A stretch of 64,000 bases of DNA from Platanthera guangdongensis (taxonomy: Eukaryota > Streptophyta > Magnoliopsida > Asparagales > Orchidaceae): positions 21,886,766 through 21,950,765 of the forward strand of contig CM077151.1 of assembly GCA_039583875.1 (NCBI GenBank). Direction: 5' to 3'. Positions within the stretch are counted from its first letter, which is position 1. Each line of letters opens with the position of its first letter. The notes under the pieces were generated by a model, which worked only from the letters and a program-made list of their open reading frames with translations, made no database searches and was not told where the DNA came from. Of the stretch, positions 1-10,835 are shown in pieces. The position numbers and the translations under genes are program-made.

Positions 1-20
1 AGGGAGAATGAGTTTGGGCC

Positions 21-245
21 CCGAGAAGATCCCGCTGCCAGGCTCTCACCTAGCTGGCAGGGCCGGAAGTCACTCGGTGTCATCCCTAGCCTCGAGAAGA
101 TCCCGCTGCCAGGTTCCCCCCCCCCTAGCTGGCAGGGCCGGATGACACTCGATGGAATGACTTAGAAAGCAATGGCCTGCGACCTAGAGCGAATCGCGTT
201 GTCAGACTCCCACCTAGCCGGCAAGGCCGGGAACTACCCGGAAAG
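21..245 (+). repeat. Degenerate tandem repeat, three copies
   Basis: Three imperfect copies of a 55-60 base core begin near 21, 93 and 188. Each has GAGAAGATCCCGCTGCCAGG (or a variant) followed by CTAGCTGGCAGGGCCGG. Tat2 has an unrelated tandem array at the matching place (28088-28708), so position is conserved rather than sequence. Confidence 0.75.
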
Positions 246-395
246 CGTGCGCAGCAGGACGGAATCGCAAGAGTTAGCCAGAAAAGAAGGAGAGGGTCTA
301 GCATAGCCCCACCCTCAAGCCCCGGGAGAGGTGGTCGAGTAAAGGCAAAGGCCTGGGCGAGAGTCCCCCGAAAACTAAGCGTGCGACCGAGGAGC

Positions 396-488
396 GAGCC
401 GGCTCGCCTCGCTCGGCGGACGAACCAGCTCGCCTCGTTCGGCGGATGAACCAGGTCGCCTCGTTCGATGGACGAGCCAGCTCGCCTT
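396..488 (+). repeat. 26-bp tandem repeat, about 3.5 copies
   Basis: Units of 26 bases start at 396, 422, 448 and 474, sharing the core CAGCTCGCCTCGTTCGGCGG. They belong to the spacer between pol and the antisense genes of Tat1. Confidence 0.75.
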
Positions 489-699
489 GTCAGAGCCGGG
501 CCGCTGGGACGGGTCGCGCCATCCGGCAGGGACATCATTAGAAAAACAAAACAGGCGAGAAATGTAAAAAGAACAGTGTAAAAGGAACAATAGACGGAAA
601 TATAGAGTATAAGCGCAACTCGCGCATACAACTCAGACCAGATTTTTTTACACTGTTCATCTACAGGGCAAATTACAAAAAACGCAAGATATGGAAACC

Positions 700-2611
700 C
701 TAAAGCGGCTGGAAGCTTCTGTCGCCGGGCTCCGGCACGGGGAGGAACAGCGCCGGCACCACGTCTTTTGCCGAGAGTCCCGCTGCCTCGCTCGTGAGCA
801 GATCCGCGCGCCTCAGCGTCTGCATCGTGTATCTCGCTGCGCTGGCCGCGTTCTTCTGCATTAGCACCTCTAGGTCATAGTCGGACAGGTGCTCGCGCGG
901 GCAGACCCCGCTGCCCGGTGGAGGGACAGCGGCAGCGGCCTCCAGCTCGCGTACCCGGGCCTCCAGCGCCGCCTTTTCCTGGCGAAGGGTGGCAATCTCG
1001 GCGCCCATCTGGCTCGCAGTCGCCGCGTCCTGAAAAACGGAATAGGAATTATCATGAGCCGCGTTCGCAAGAAGAAGAGACTAGCTCCGGTTGAGAGCGT
1101 ACCACCCCGCCCAGATATTGCGCGAGGGTCTCCTCGGCGGCGGCGGCTCGCCCTCTCTGAAGATCCGCGTCCTCCCGAGCGAGCTTCCGGGCCTCTTCCT
1201 TCTCCTCCGCCATCTTTTGGATGGACGCGGCGTTCCGCTCCACCTGGGTGCAGCGCCGCCCCACCATATGAGCCAGCTCCAGGCCGCGCAGCTGGGCCCG
1301 CGAGCTCTCGTGGATCAGCACCCGCGTCTCCTCCTTGTCGTATATGGCGGCGTCTTCGCGCGAGTACAGCCCAAAGGAGAAGCTGTACGCCTCCCCGCCG
1401 ATTGTATCCTGCTCCATCCAGCTCGGCAGCAGGGTCGAGATCGTTGCGCGATTCGACTCCTTGTCCCAAGCCAGGAGCGGGACGCCGAGCTCGTCCAAGT
1501 ACCTCTCGCCGTAGCCGAAGTTCCGATGCCCTCTCGGCACCGGCTCCGCAGCGGCTCCAGACCCGCCCGGCGGCGCGGAGGTGCCCGCCGCCCCGACCGG
1601 AGAATCGCTGGTCGAGACAACCAGCGGGGGCGAGGGGGGGTCAGTCGACAAGACCGCGGGGGCCTTACCCTTTCTTTGGCCCGCGGATGGTTGTTGATCC
1701 GCGGTCTTCGCCGACTTCGGCGGAGGCGCTGACTGCCCGCCGCCCGGTCGCTTCTTGGCCGGGACCGATGAGATGTCGCGCTGAGCGGCATCCGCGGCCT
1801 GGGCGCGGGCGAGAACCCCGGGGGGGATCCGGGCGCTTTCGTAAGGAGGATGAAGGGGAATGTCGCGTTCGCCTGCGAAGAAGGGAAGGTGAGATGAAAG
1901 AAGAGTGGGAAAGTAAGGACTAATGGAGACGAGAAGCAAACCTCCCCCCGGCGCGACAACCGCGAGATCGTCAAGGTGGCGGCGCAGGAACGCGACCTCG
2001 AAGTTCTTCCCGACGAAGAACGCGAACAGGTCGGCTTCATGGCCGCCTAGGTTGGGTGGCCGGTAGCTCGCCTCGCTGAGCTGCACCGGCGAGAAGGGCA
2101 CGTTGCCGAAGTCCCCCTTGACGAACAGGAACTTCTTCAGCCAGTTGTGGCTCTTGTTGACGGTCTCCCGCACCTTGAGGTGGGCGCTGGAGAAGTAGGC
2201 CGTCCCGTCTCGGTTCGCCCTGAAGGAGAACAGCTTCCGGAATACCGCGAGGCTGAACTCCACCCGCTCCCCTCGCAAGAAGCAGGCGAACCCCATCATG
2301 ACGGCGATGGAGTTCGGGGTCATCTGGCCCAGGACGACCCCGAAGTATTTGAGCACCTGGCGCACCTCGGGCCACAGGGGAAGTCGCAGGCCCACCTCGA
2401 AGTGAGCGAGAGGGATGGCGAGCTCATCCCCAAATAGGTCGTTGATCTTCTCCCTCTCATCAGGTCGCCTCGCAGAAAACCCGGCCGGGATGTGGTCGCC
2501 TAGAGCTTCCAAGTATTCGCGCTCTGTGATGACGGCGCGAGGGAAATCGTGCTCGGAGAAGGTCCAAGCGCATTTGCTTCGGCCGTCCGCGTCGCCGCCG
2601 CCTCCGCCCAT
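700..2611 (-). CDS. Antisense Tat1 gene 1: PF04195-like 'putative gypsy type transposon' protein, three exons
   Basis: Likely structure on the minus strand: exon 1 2611-1942 (670 nt), a 69-nt GT-AG intron 1941-1873, exon 2 1872 to about 1106, a second intron to 1030 (acceptor TTTTTCAG), exon 3 1029-700. The predicted protein is about 588 residues. The first 220 carry the motifs [24 protein letters not shown] and NKSHNWLKKFLF, which I associate with the PF04195 family found antisense in Tat elements. A proline- and serine-rich linker and a charged coiled-coil C-terminus follow. The 69-nt intron is a multiple of three, so the unspliced frame also stays open. I chose ATG 2611 because a TATA box lies about 130 bases upstream; an in-frame start further up would precede it. 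Biochemical function is unknown. Confidence 0.72.
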
Positions 2612-2736
2612 CCCCGTTGATTCGCCGCCGAACGCGAGACAAAAAGCCGGGAGGCGAGCTAGAATCGCACTTCGCGAGAAGAGGGGAAGCGAGAAGACGT
2701 TTTGAAGTCGGTGAAGAAATAAGGGCCGGCAGGACC

Positions 2737-2745
2737 TATTTATAG
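2737..2745 (-). promoter_or_regulatory. TATA box of antisense Tat1 gene 1
   Basis: CTATAAATA on the minus strand, about 130 bases upstream of the chosen ATG. The same nonamer precedes the other three antisense genes. Confidence 0.6.
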
Positions 2746-3200
2746 GAAAAAAGAAGGGGCGGGAAACTTCCCGCCAAAAGATGGGGTGCGGATAGCAAAA
2801 ATTAATCCGACGGTTCGACTTCCCGCGCGCGAGCACACCTCAAAGGTCGAGCCGGCACGGTTCTCGCCCGGCTGCAGCCGCGGGAGACCGGTGCGGGCGA
2901 ACCAACCCCAACCCGCACCCGCACGGCATGCCGCGCGAGACGGGGGATTCCCCGTCTAGCGAGCTCCTCGGCTCGCCCCCGCCCCGATCAGCGCGAAGAG
3001 AAGAATGGACCTTTCCCCCTAACCCGCACACAGAAGACCAAAGAAGAGCAGCGCAACAATTTCAATACATCTCAGCAACAAAATAGCCAGGCCCATAGGC
3101 AGGCTAAAAGAGTCGCAAGCAATTACAAATACAAATACAAGATAAATTCGAGATGACGGTAACCCCGCGGTATCACGCGAGCGAGGGGCAAACAACTGGG

Positions 3201-4175
3201 TCAGTACTCGACCCACTTCCACCTGTGCCGCCTCTTCGTTCCCGCCCGAGGCGGCACGCGGGGATCGTGGTAATCGCGAACCGCCACCAGCTCCCGCTGA
3301 GCCCGGCCGACCTGCTCCACGGCGCTCTTAAGATGCCCCTCGGCTCGCGTTATATGCACGCCCGGCGAGGTGACGTCGTCGTCTTCCGCTTCACGCCGAG
3401 GGCCCTCCAAGGCCGCGAGCCGGGCATCGGTCTCGGCCTTGTCGCCTTCGATCCTCCTTATGGCCTCCTGCAGCAGCATTGTGTGTTTCTGGAATAGCCG
3501 CGTCACCTGCCTCTTCATTCCCGCCGCATCGTTCGGGTCGCCCAGATAGTCAGATACACTGTCCACGTCAGGCGGAGGCGAGTACCCTTCGCTCATCTCG
3601 GTCTCAGGCGAGGCCCTGCGGAAGCCTGCGAGCAGGGAGGGGTCAGAATGAGCGAGCAAGAGGCAAAGTCAACGATAAAAACCAGCTCACCAGGGGTGGG
3701 CACATCGCCCGCACCGACAGATGGGCGGGAAGAGCCCGGCCGATCCTGAAAGTTCCCTCCCTCGAGGGTCTCAAGAGATTTCCCCAGCCCATGGGAGACC
3801 GCCGGACGGGGAGTTTCCGGAGGTGGGCGATCCGGACCTGGGGAACTCGCGATCTTCTCAGGCGATGGAGGCGGGGGACGATCCTCTCCCCGGTTCTCCA
3901 CCTCCTCACAGGGAATTACCTGCAAAACAGGGAGTCAGACGAATAGCGATAATCGGCGGAAGGCCACGCACCCCGGGGACGACCTCAGCACCCGCCGCCG
4001 AGCTGGAGGCCGGGCAGTCACCCGCCAGAGAACGCTTAACGATCTTCCCCTTCGCCGGCCTGAAGAGGGGGCCGGAGGATCCGCGAGCTAGCCATGGGGC
4101 GGCCTCGAGGGCCTCCTCCTGAGTCTGCAGGACCGCTGCCGCCAGGCGAGCTCGCACTTCTTCGCTAACCGGCAT
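3201..4175 (-). CDS. Antisense Tat1 gene 2: coiled-coil protein of unknown function, three exons
   Basis: Proposed exons on the minus strand are 4175-3972, 3919-3691 and 3625-3201, separated by two short GT-AG introns of 52 and 65 nt with TTTTGCAG and CTCGCAG acceptors. Phases agree at both junctions and give 285 residues. The N-terminus (MPVSEEVRARL) is alanine/glutamate rich, the middle is proline rich (RPPPPSPEK), and the C-terminal 140 residues look coiled-coil (LFQKHTMLLQEAIRRIEGD). I recognise no domain. Tat2 has a positional counterpart at 31604-35206 ending in a similar helical segment. Exon boundaries are inferred from splice consensus and frame only. Confidence 0.6.
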
Positions 4176-4244
4176 CGAGGAACAAGAGACTGCTCAGAGA
4201 AAACAAAGGGATGTGGGGAGCCTCCTACAGGGGTCAGCGGTATG

Positions 4245-4253
4245 TATTTATAG
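4245..4253 (-). promoter_or_regulatory. TATA box of antisense Tat1 gene 2
   Basis: CTATAAATA on the minus strand, about 70 bases upstream of ATG 4175 and about 120 bases inside the 3' LTR boundary. Confidence 0.6.
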
Positions 4254-4370
4254 CAGAACAGTGGGCCCCCACCAGAAGATTCCCTGCCAGCTCAGCACAG
4301 GGGCTCGCCGAACACGCGGGTTGGATGGTTCTTTCCGAGCTTGGTTCAAGCTCAAAAAGAGCGGGGATTG

Positions 4371-5254
4371 TGTACAACCCTGTGTCCGGCGAGCGGGTCC
4401 CACCAGGGAGGTCGAACAGGCCTGCCCCGCGACTCGCACCCAAGCGGCAGGACGGGCTGAACGACTAAAGGGCTGGCCCGCTCCTGCCCATCTCAGGCGA
4501 GCGAGCTGGCGACCCGCCGCAAGCGAGTCGGACCCGCGACTGGCGACCCGCAGCAAGCAGGCCGGACCCGAGCTGGCGACCCGCAGCCGCGAGCCGGGCG
4601 GGCTGGCAACCCACGGCGAGCGAGCTGGACCCTAGGATGGCGACCCGCCGGCTGACCCCCCGCATGCGACCTTTCCGCCGATCCGCCCGGCAAGAGGTCG
4701 GCAGCTCGCCCATATCGGCACGCGCTCGCCCAAGGAGAACGGGCGAGCCCCGGAGCCAGGTCGCGCCCGCCTCCTGCAGAGGAACTGAAGGCGAGCTGAC
4801 CGCCCGGGGGTGCGAATAGCTACTCAGAACAGCGGAGCCTCGCTGTTGGCAGACCAGGTTGGACTGCGCATAGCTGTTCAGAACAGCGGAGTTTGGCTGT
4901 TGGCAGACCCATCCAGGGGTCTTTTGGTACTTCCAGGTCAGTCCTTTCGGTTATTGGCAGTTCAGATTCTGAAAATCTATAAATAAGACCCAAGGGGTAC
5001 CTCAGAGGACACGCTTTCAGTGCCTCCTTACTCTCATTCTCAAGTGTTCTCTGAGAGTACCTTAGCTCGGCTCTTGGCTAAGGAGGGGAAGCGCTCAGAG
5101 ATCTTCCGGGTTTGTGGTGGGACCTCCCTGCCGAGCCCTTGGGTCTGTCTTTCCTTGCCTCTCTCGTTGTTTTTCTTGCAGGTGCGAAGTAGGCGCGAGA
5201 CCACCCCTTCCCCAAGGGTCGAACTCCACAAGAGGCCGGTTTCCGGTTTCAACA
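4371..5254 (+). repeat. 3' LTR of Tat1
   Basis: It runs from TGTACAACCC to GGTTTCAACA (884 bp), after a purine tract (AAAAAGAGCGGGGATTG). A TATAAATA box lies at 4978-4985. It has GC-rich internal repeats around 4500-4650 (GAGCTGGCGACCCGC units). The second half aligns by eye with the Tat2 LTRs and with the solo LTR at 57462-59506. Confidence 0.82.
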
Positions 5255-7146
5255 CCTGGAACGGTGCTTGGCTTCTTCTCGCCGCCGGTCGCTTATCCCC
5301 CTGTTATAAAACCGAGCCCGAGCCTTTGCTTCTCCAGCACTTCTCGTTGTTGTCACTGCTCTGTTGTTGCCCTCTCTTTGCTGTTGCTTTACTTCTTCTG
5401 TTACCTGCTTCTTCTTCTACTAGGCTTTCTCTACTCTCTTTGTGCTTTTGTGTTGTCTCTGCTTCTGTGCCGACACTGTGCTGCTGTTAGGGCTTGTTGA
5501 TCCTTGCTGCTGCTCCTTGTTGTTGCTCCCTGCTGCTGCTCCCTACTGCTGCTCCCTAGCTGCTTTTGTGTAACTGCTGTGCTGCCTCCTGTGCGACTGT
5601 TGTGCGCTGCCCTTCTCCTCTCCTCTCTTTACTGGTTTGGTCATTCCTCCTATACTATAGTAGCTATATTCGAGAATATTTTAAGACAGCATTGTGACTA
5701 TTTTCGTGGGCTGTTTTGATACTCAAACATTGCTGATTTTAGAGGGTTAATATGCATATTTTGGGACTATTTTGTGATTATTTTTTAGTTGTTTACGGTT
5801 GATTCTAAGACCTTTATGTGGTTGATTTTATGGCAGTTTTGTGGCTGTTTTTTGTAGGTTGTTAACACCTATTTATGAGCTATTATACATAATTTTTTGG
5901 GTTGATTTCATATTAAACCTTGCTGTTTTTGGACATTTTAAAAACTAATTTATGAGCTGTTTTTGACTATTTTGTGTCGTTTGGCGATTGAGTTTGAGAT
6001 TCACAGTCTCGGTTGAGGAATGTTTTTGTTGGACATCTCGTATAAACATTTCTTTTGTCGTTTACATTGACTTTCAGATTTTGACGGATTTTAAATGCTT
6101 ATTAATTAGTTTTTTTAAAAAATAAATGCTATGAATATCAAGTGACACAACCCAAATAAAAAGTGTGTACAATTTCAATGATTTCTGAGGCCTAAAAATA
6201 AGATGATGACGTCGCAAGATAATCATGACAATAATGCGAACAAAAGTACTGATAAAGGCAAGACTTTGATGAGTTTCTTATTTCTTGAATTAAGTTCTAT
6301 TCACGTAATTTCATATTTCTATGTTATCAATTTTTTTAAATAAACAGTGCATGTGCATATGAGTTTAACTCAATAATATATCGCTATGGAATAAATGTGG
6401 GCTGAGAAAAACATGAAAGTGATACATATTTCTGAGAGAATTATTTTATTAAAAACTCATATTTTCACAAAAATTACGATGAGGAAAAAATAATAAAACT
6501 CTGCATAAGGAAATGTGAAGGATTCGAATCCTATGATATAGAGACATTTACTTATGGATTCACATGTAGAGGTGAGCCTACAATTTTACCCTTCGGGGAT
6601 GGGCTCAAATTCAAGTTTGCATACCTGAGTATTTTCCTATTTTATGTAACTAAAATTAAAGGTCAAATTAAGGGTTAGTACTGAGAGTAAATAAAAAGAT
6701 GTTTTATTTTAATGTATGCATATTGCTATCTTCCTTTGTTTGTATGTATAACTATTCACGAAATGTCTTTCTCACGTAGTCATAATTTTTATGACTAACC
6801 CATCGTTGACTCATTTTTTAGGCAACATGGGCATCTCTCAGCGCACCAAAGAGAATTCCGTCGGAAGAGTTGACGAACGTATGGTTGAAGATATTAATTT
6901 ATAGGGATTGAAGAAGCCCAGTAAAGACATAAAGCCTCTTGTACTGATTATAATTGTGATTTTTGTATTGAGTACGGTTAAGTACTTATTATTTTCTGTA
7001 GCAACTATTGTAATTAAATAAATGAATAAATAAAAGTGCTGGTGTTTGTGATCTTTGTACTGTGCTTTTAGGCCGCAATCATTTTTATTGAAATAATGTT
7101 CGATCCTTAAAATCATTTGGGAAGCCCGGGAATCCGGGTCTTCATA
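5255..7146 (+). repeat. 5' LTR of element A, truncated on its left by Tat1
   Basis: It is the reverse-orientation relative of the complete solo LTR at 32336-34616: a CTG/CTC-rich R-U5 stretch, the block around 6130-6310 and the right end GTCTTCATA all have counterparts there. A TATA box (TATAAAA) lies at 5305-5311. The start of U3 is missing because Tat1 abuts at 5254. A tRNA-Met type primer binding site follows, so this is the 5' LTR of a plus-strand element. Confidence 0.75.
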
Positions 7147-7149
7147 ACT

Positions 7150-7161
7150 TGGTATCAGACG
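7150..7161 (+). other. Primer binding site of element A (initiator tRNA-Met type)
   Basis: TGGTATCAGACG sits four bases after the LTR end. It matches the canonical TGGTATCAGAGC apart from the last bases. Confidence 0.7.
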
Positions 7162-7249
7162 GACGGTTTTCAATAATTTGTGTCGTAGGTAGTACGAAGT
7201 CATTACCCAAATTAAAAATGTAATATAATTAATTTAAAACTTGCATACA

Positions 7250-8420
7250 TGAACCCGTATAAGTATACTCTAGTCGACTTTGTCAAAGGATTCGAGAAGA
7301 GCGCGAAGTTCAACAAAGAACAAGATTCGATAAAAGCGATAATGGACATTGTCAACAACACCCTTCCAAATTTGTGTTAGCAATTGCAAAAGCTCTTAAG
7401 TTAGTATTTCCTATATTAGTTGCGTTAGGACCAACAGTCCCTCTTGATGATCTTACTCCTAGACAATATCCAATGAACCCTCCTCCCAGTCTTCCTCTGG
7501 TAGCACTTGAACCTCAACACTGACAAATGGATTACCTAAAATAATTCATGGAGTTAAAACCACCGACCCTTACTGGCGGCTTATCTCCCTTGGAGACTGA
7601 AGACCGGATTCTTCTCATAGAAACGATCTTTTAAGTTACAGACTGTCCTGAAGATCTAAAAGTAGGATTAGCCTCATTTTGCTCGAAGGTGGAGCTAAAC
7701 GTTGGTGGAATAATGTTGTTGCTACAAAGTTCAACAGATGTGACATTATAACGTGACCAAACTTCTTTCCTGAATTTACAAATTGGTTTGTGCCGCGATA
7801 AGAGAAAAGAGTCTTGCACGACCAATTCCTGCGACTCGTTCAAGGGACAAAATCGGTGCTGCAGTACGAGACGGAATTCTCCAAGTTAACATACTATGCT
7901 GATTCTCTCGTGACCTCCGAAGAAGATCGTTGCCGACAATTCCAACAAGGACTGCAAGACAATATTCGCAATTTGCTAGTGTCTCTTAATATTTTATAAT
8001 ATGGGAATCTGGTCGAGTGAGCTCGATTAGTGGAGATTGATCAGGAAAAATCGCAAAAACGTCGAGAGAGAGGAAAAAAAACACCTGAAACACAGAAGCA
8101 AGATGAACTCCAAAGTAAAGATACTAAGACATTCCAGACTAGCCCATCAACCAGTAATGCATCCCAAACATCTACGACGAAGTGTGCCAAATATGGCCAA
8201 TTTCATCGAGGAGAATGTTTAATTAAAGTTTGTTATTATTGTCGTTAACCTAACCATACAAAGAAAACGTGTCTGAAGCAGCAATACTTATATTAAATGT
8301 TTGTTGAATCATTAGCTTCAACACATGCACATGCACCTGCACCTGCACCTACGCCTACTTCTATACCTGCTCCAATTCCTCCTCCAAAAGTTCCTAAAGA
8401 GCGTTTAATCTAGCCGCAAA
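7250..8420 (+). pseudogene. gag: Decayed gag of element A (Ty3/gypsy)
   Basis: Fragments in changing frames resemble retrotransposon Gag. At 7814-7999 there is a Gag-core segment (FLRLVQGTKSVLQYETEFSK, then DRCRQFQQGLQD). A lysine/serine-rich stretch at 8030-8230 precedes a CCHC knuckle of form C-X2-C-X4-H-X4-C near 8230-8275, interrupted by a TAA just after its second cysteine. A proline/alanine-rich run follows. Several stops and shifts make it non-coding. No protease or pol follows; the next sequence is an LTR fragment, so the rest of the element is deleted. Confidence 0.7.
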
Positions 8421-8453
8421 CGTTTAATTTAGAATCGTATCACAATAAATAAT

Positions 8454-8680
8454 TGTAACTAAAATTAAGGGTCGGTATTAAAAGTAAATAAAATAGATAC
8501 TTTATTTTAATGTATGCATATTACTATATTTTCTTGTTTGCATGTATAACTTCTCACGAAATGATTTGCTCACATAGTCATGATTTTTATGACTAACTCA
8601 TTGTGTACTCATATTTTTAAGTAACATGATCGTCTCCCAGTGCACCCAAAAAAATTTCGTCAGAAGAGTTGGCGAAGGTT
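8454..8680 (+). repeat. LTR fragment of element A
   Basis: About 226 bases repeat 6644-6871 of the 5' LTR in the same orientation, starting at TGTAACTAAAATTAA and ending in GAAGAGTTGGCGAAGG. It is probably a remnant of the 3' LTR, brought next to gag by deletion. Confidence 0.75.
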
Positions 8681-8904
8681 TGCAGTCCAGACGACCGCCT
8701 GGTGCATCTCTCGGTTTGGAACATGGAGTATGACTGTGGAGCAAGGCCATAGATGCTACAAAAAAGTGCAACATTAAAAATTGTCAAATATAGTTACATT
8801 CTTTTACTCCAGTAACTTAAAATATATTATAAAAAAATGAAAATTCATAAAATATAACGACTATTTGTGTATTTATATTATATCTTCATAATAAAAATTG
8901 ATGG
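8681..8904. other. Unassigned AT-rich sequence
   Basis: I see no gene, repeat or element boundary here. Confidence 0.4.
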
Positions 8905-10150
8905 TGTTGGCACCAATTTTTAGAGGAAAATGGGATGTAGGTAGGGAATTTCCCACTCCCCCTCACTTGTATAGTGGGAATTTATCGGCGATAACTTCTG
9001 TATGCACGATCCACACACCCGATCTGCGCGATAACCGCCACATACGGGATTCCCAACCACGAGTCCGCGACGATCCCGCTCGCCAGTCACCTCTCTCCCG
9101 CCGAGCCGACGCAGGAGGCCGTGCCCGGCCGCCCCATCGAGGTCGGCCCTCGGCCTCATGTGCTCAGCTGGCTCTAGCCGTGTCCCCCATAACAGAAGGG
9201 GTTGTCGGTTGGATGCCCCGTTGTGGGCGGCCTCGACTGCGGACCCCCGCAAAAGAGGTTCATCAGTTGGCCCCCCTGCCGTGGGTGACTTCGACCCCCG
9301 CGGGGCGGGGCGGGGGGGGGGGGGGGGGGGGGGCGCTGGTAGTCCGCCTCGTCGCAGGAGGCTTCGGTCGCAACCCCGCGCAAAGGGGGACTGTCGGTTG
9401 GTCGCCCCACCATGAGTGGCCTCGGCCGCAGTTCCCCGCAAATTGGGGCCACTGGTTGGACGCCCCACCGTGGGCGGCCTCGGCCGACCCCCGCAAAAGG
9501 GGTGGCCGCTAGTTGGTCGCCCCGCTGTGGGGAGGGCCTGACCATGGCCGCCCAGGCATAAAGGCAGTTAGCCAGGGTCACCCATGGCCGGCCCCGCCAT
9601 GGTCAACCGCCCCTCCCGATTGTTCGTCGCAGAGGATGGGGGCAACCGCCTCCTTAACTGTCGGTCTCTGACCACCGAGTCCCTTGGACGAGCATTTTTC
9701 CAACCCGGGGGCAGGATTTTCTTTTCCTAAAAATTAGTGATCCGTGTGACTAGATTTGAGCATTTCTATTGGTTCGTCCTGTAGTTACTGGATAAAATTA
9801 CCGGATCGCCCCCATTAGAGTCTATAATAGACCCAGTCCACACTTCATTTGGATCTTTTTTCGGTTCGCTAACTCTGATCGTTTTTCTGCCTCACTCTCT
9901 CTATACTCCCTCTCTCTACAGGTTGTCCTCCTGTAAGGGGCTCCGAGCCTCCGACGAACGTCACCTAGGCGAATAAAGTTAGCCCGAAGGAAGATAAGAG
10001 GACTGAAGTGAACAAATTTCTCGACTGCCGGTGAAGTCCCCAACCATCCGCAAGACGCAAAAGCAGGCGACAAGTCCCTAAGTTGCCACGAGCACAGTGA
10101 TCCTAGAAGGTCATAGAGAACATGCGACGCTCAGAACTCTCCCCAACTCC
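8905..10150 (+). repeat. Candidate LTR with GC-rich internal repeats and a 22-base G run
   Basis: It starts with TGTTGGCACC. It has a TATA-like box (TCTATAATAG near 9830) followed by a CT-rich leader, as in other LTRs here. Between 9195 and 9540 are about five degenerate copies of a 65-70 base unit containing GTTGGTCGCCCC and CGGCCTCGGCCG, interrupted by a homopolymer of 22 G (9312-9333). I found neither a clear right end nor a target duplication, so the limits are approximate. Confidence 0.4.
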
Positions 10151-10195
10151 TTCGCCTCTCAATTTTTAACAAGGAGCGGCCTGTAGCTCTCACAT

Positions 10196-10835
10196 TCACT
10201 TGAACAACCTTGTAGCAAACACGAGCGTGGCTCCTTCAGGACTACTTAACAACTCGACGTTGTTGGTGGTCAAGAACTTCAACCTCAGATCATACTCGAG
10301 CGTGGCTCCTTCATGACTAGTTAACGACAGACCTGCGCCTACCCCCTCAACCCCTAACGCCCCTTCAACATACAAGATCCACCGCGTAGGGGCCACATTG
10401 TCGGGGCTAGGTGCATCCGCTAGGGGGATTGTGCATTCCATCACGAAGTCGGCCAGGACTTGGGACTTGCTGACAAGCCTCAGTAGTAATTGGATGCCGA
10501 ACTCTCCAAGTTTTATGACCCATTTAATTAGCCTCCTAGGTACTTCCGTCCTTTGCAAAATTGCGCGAAGCGATATCTGCGAAGCACTTTGATGGTGTGG
10601 GCCTAGAAGTTCGGCCTGAGCCGTCTCACGGAGAATACCAAGGCCAGGGCAGTCTTGTCTGTTGCGGGATATCTACCCTCAGTATCGGATAGAACCTTAC
10701 TTAGGTAGTCGATTGGACGTTGAAATCCTTCTTCCTTGACCAGGACCGAGCTAAGTACGTGTGGTGATAAGGCTAGGTACATGAAAAAGGACCTCTCTTG
10801 TTGTGGGCTTGGAAAGCAACAAGGGAGTGGCTGAA
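10196..10835 (-). pseudogene. pol: Tat-type pol relic: end of RT and RNase H
   Basis: On the minus strand, 10196-10558 gives an RNase H-like segment (RRLIKWVIKLGEFGIQ, VLADFVMEC, RWILYVEGALGVEGVGAG) where the usual FVDGS catalytic aspartate is replaced (YVEGA). The upstream part, to about 10835, reads in other frames as the RT-RNase H connection (DYLSKVL, TDKTALALVFS, RRLRPNF). It matches the Tat2 RNase H region (25868-26480) in kind. Protease, RT core and integrase are absent. Confidence 0.7.

Larger units (their letters stand above)
1..5254 (+). mobile_element. Tat1: 3' part of a Tat-lineage Ty3/gypsy LTR retrotransposon
   Basis: The window opens inside the element, so its 5' LTR, gag and pol are missing. 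What remains is, in order, short tandem repeats (21-488), a minus-strand gene with a PF04195-like domain (700-2611), a second minus-strand gene (3201-4175), a purine-rich tract just before 4371, and a 3' LTR (4371-5254). The order pol, tandem repeats, antisense genes, 3' LTR is repeated in the fuller Tat2 element at 19950-36391, which has recognisable Tat-type RNase H and integrase. Tat1 probably inserted into the LTR that resumes at 5255. Orientation follows from the TATA-like box and purine tract. Confidence 0.8.

Noticed and set aside
889..2705. Long plus-strand frames opposite the Tat1 antisense gene
   Set aside because: They are arginine/proline-rich shadows in GC-rich DNA. The minus frame has family motifs, splice sites and a TATA box.
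8898..9581. Overlapping glycine/proline-rich frames on both strands
   Set aside because: They come from GC-rich tandem repeats and a G run inside an LTR-like block, and read equally well in three frames.
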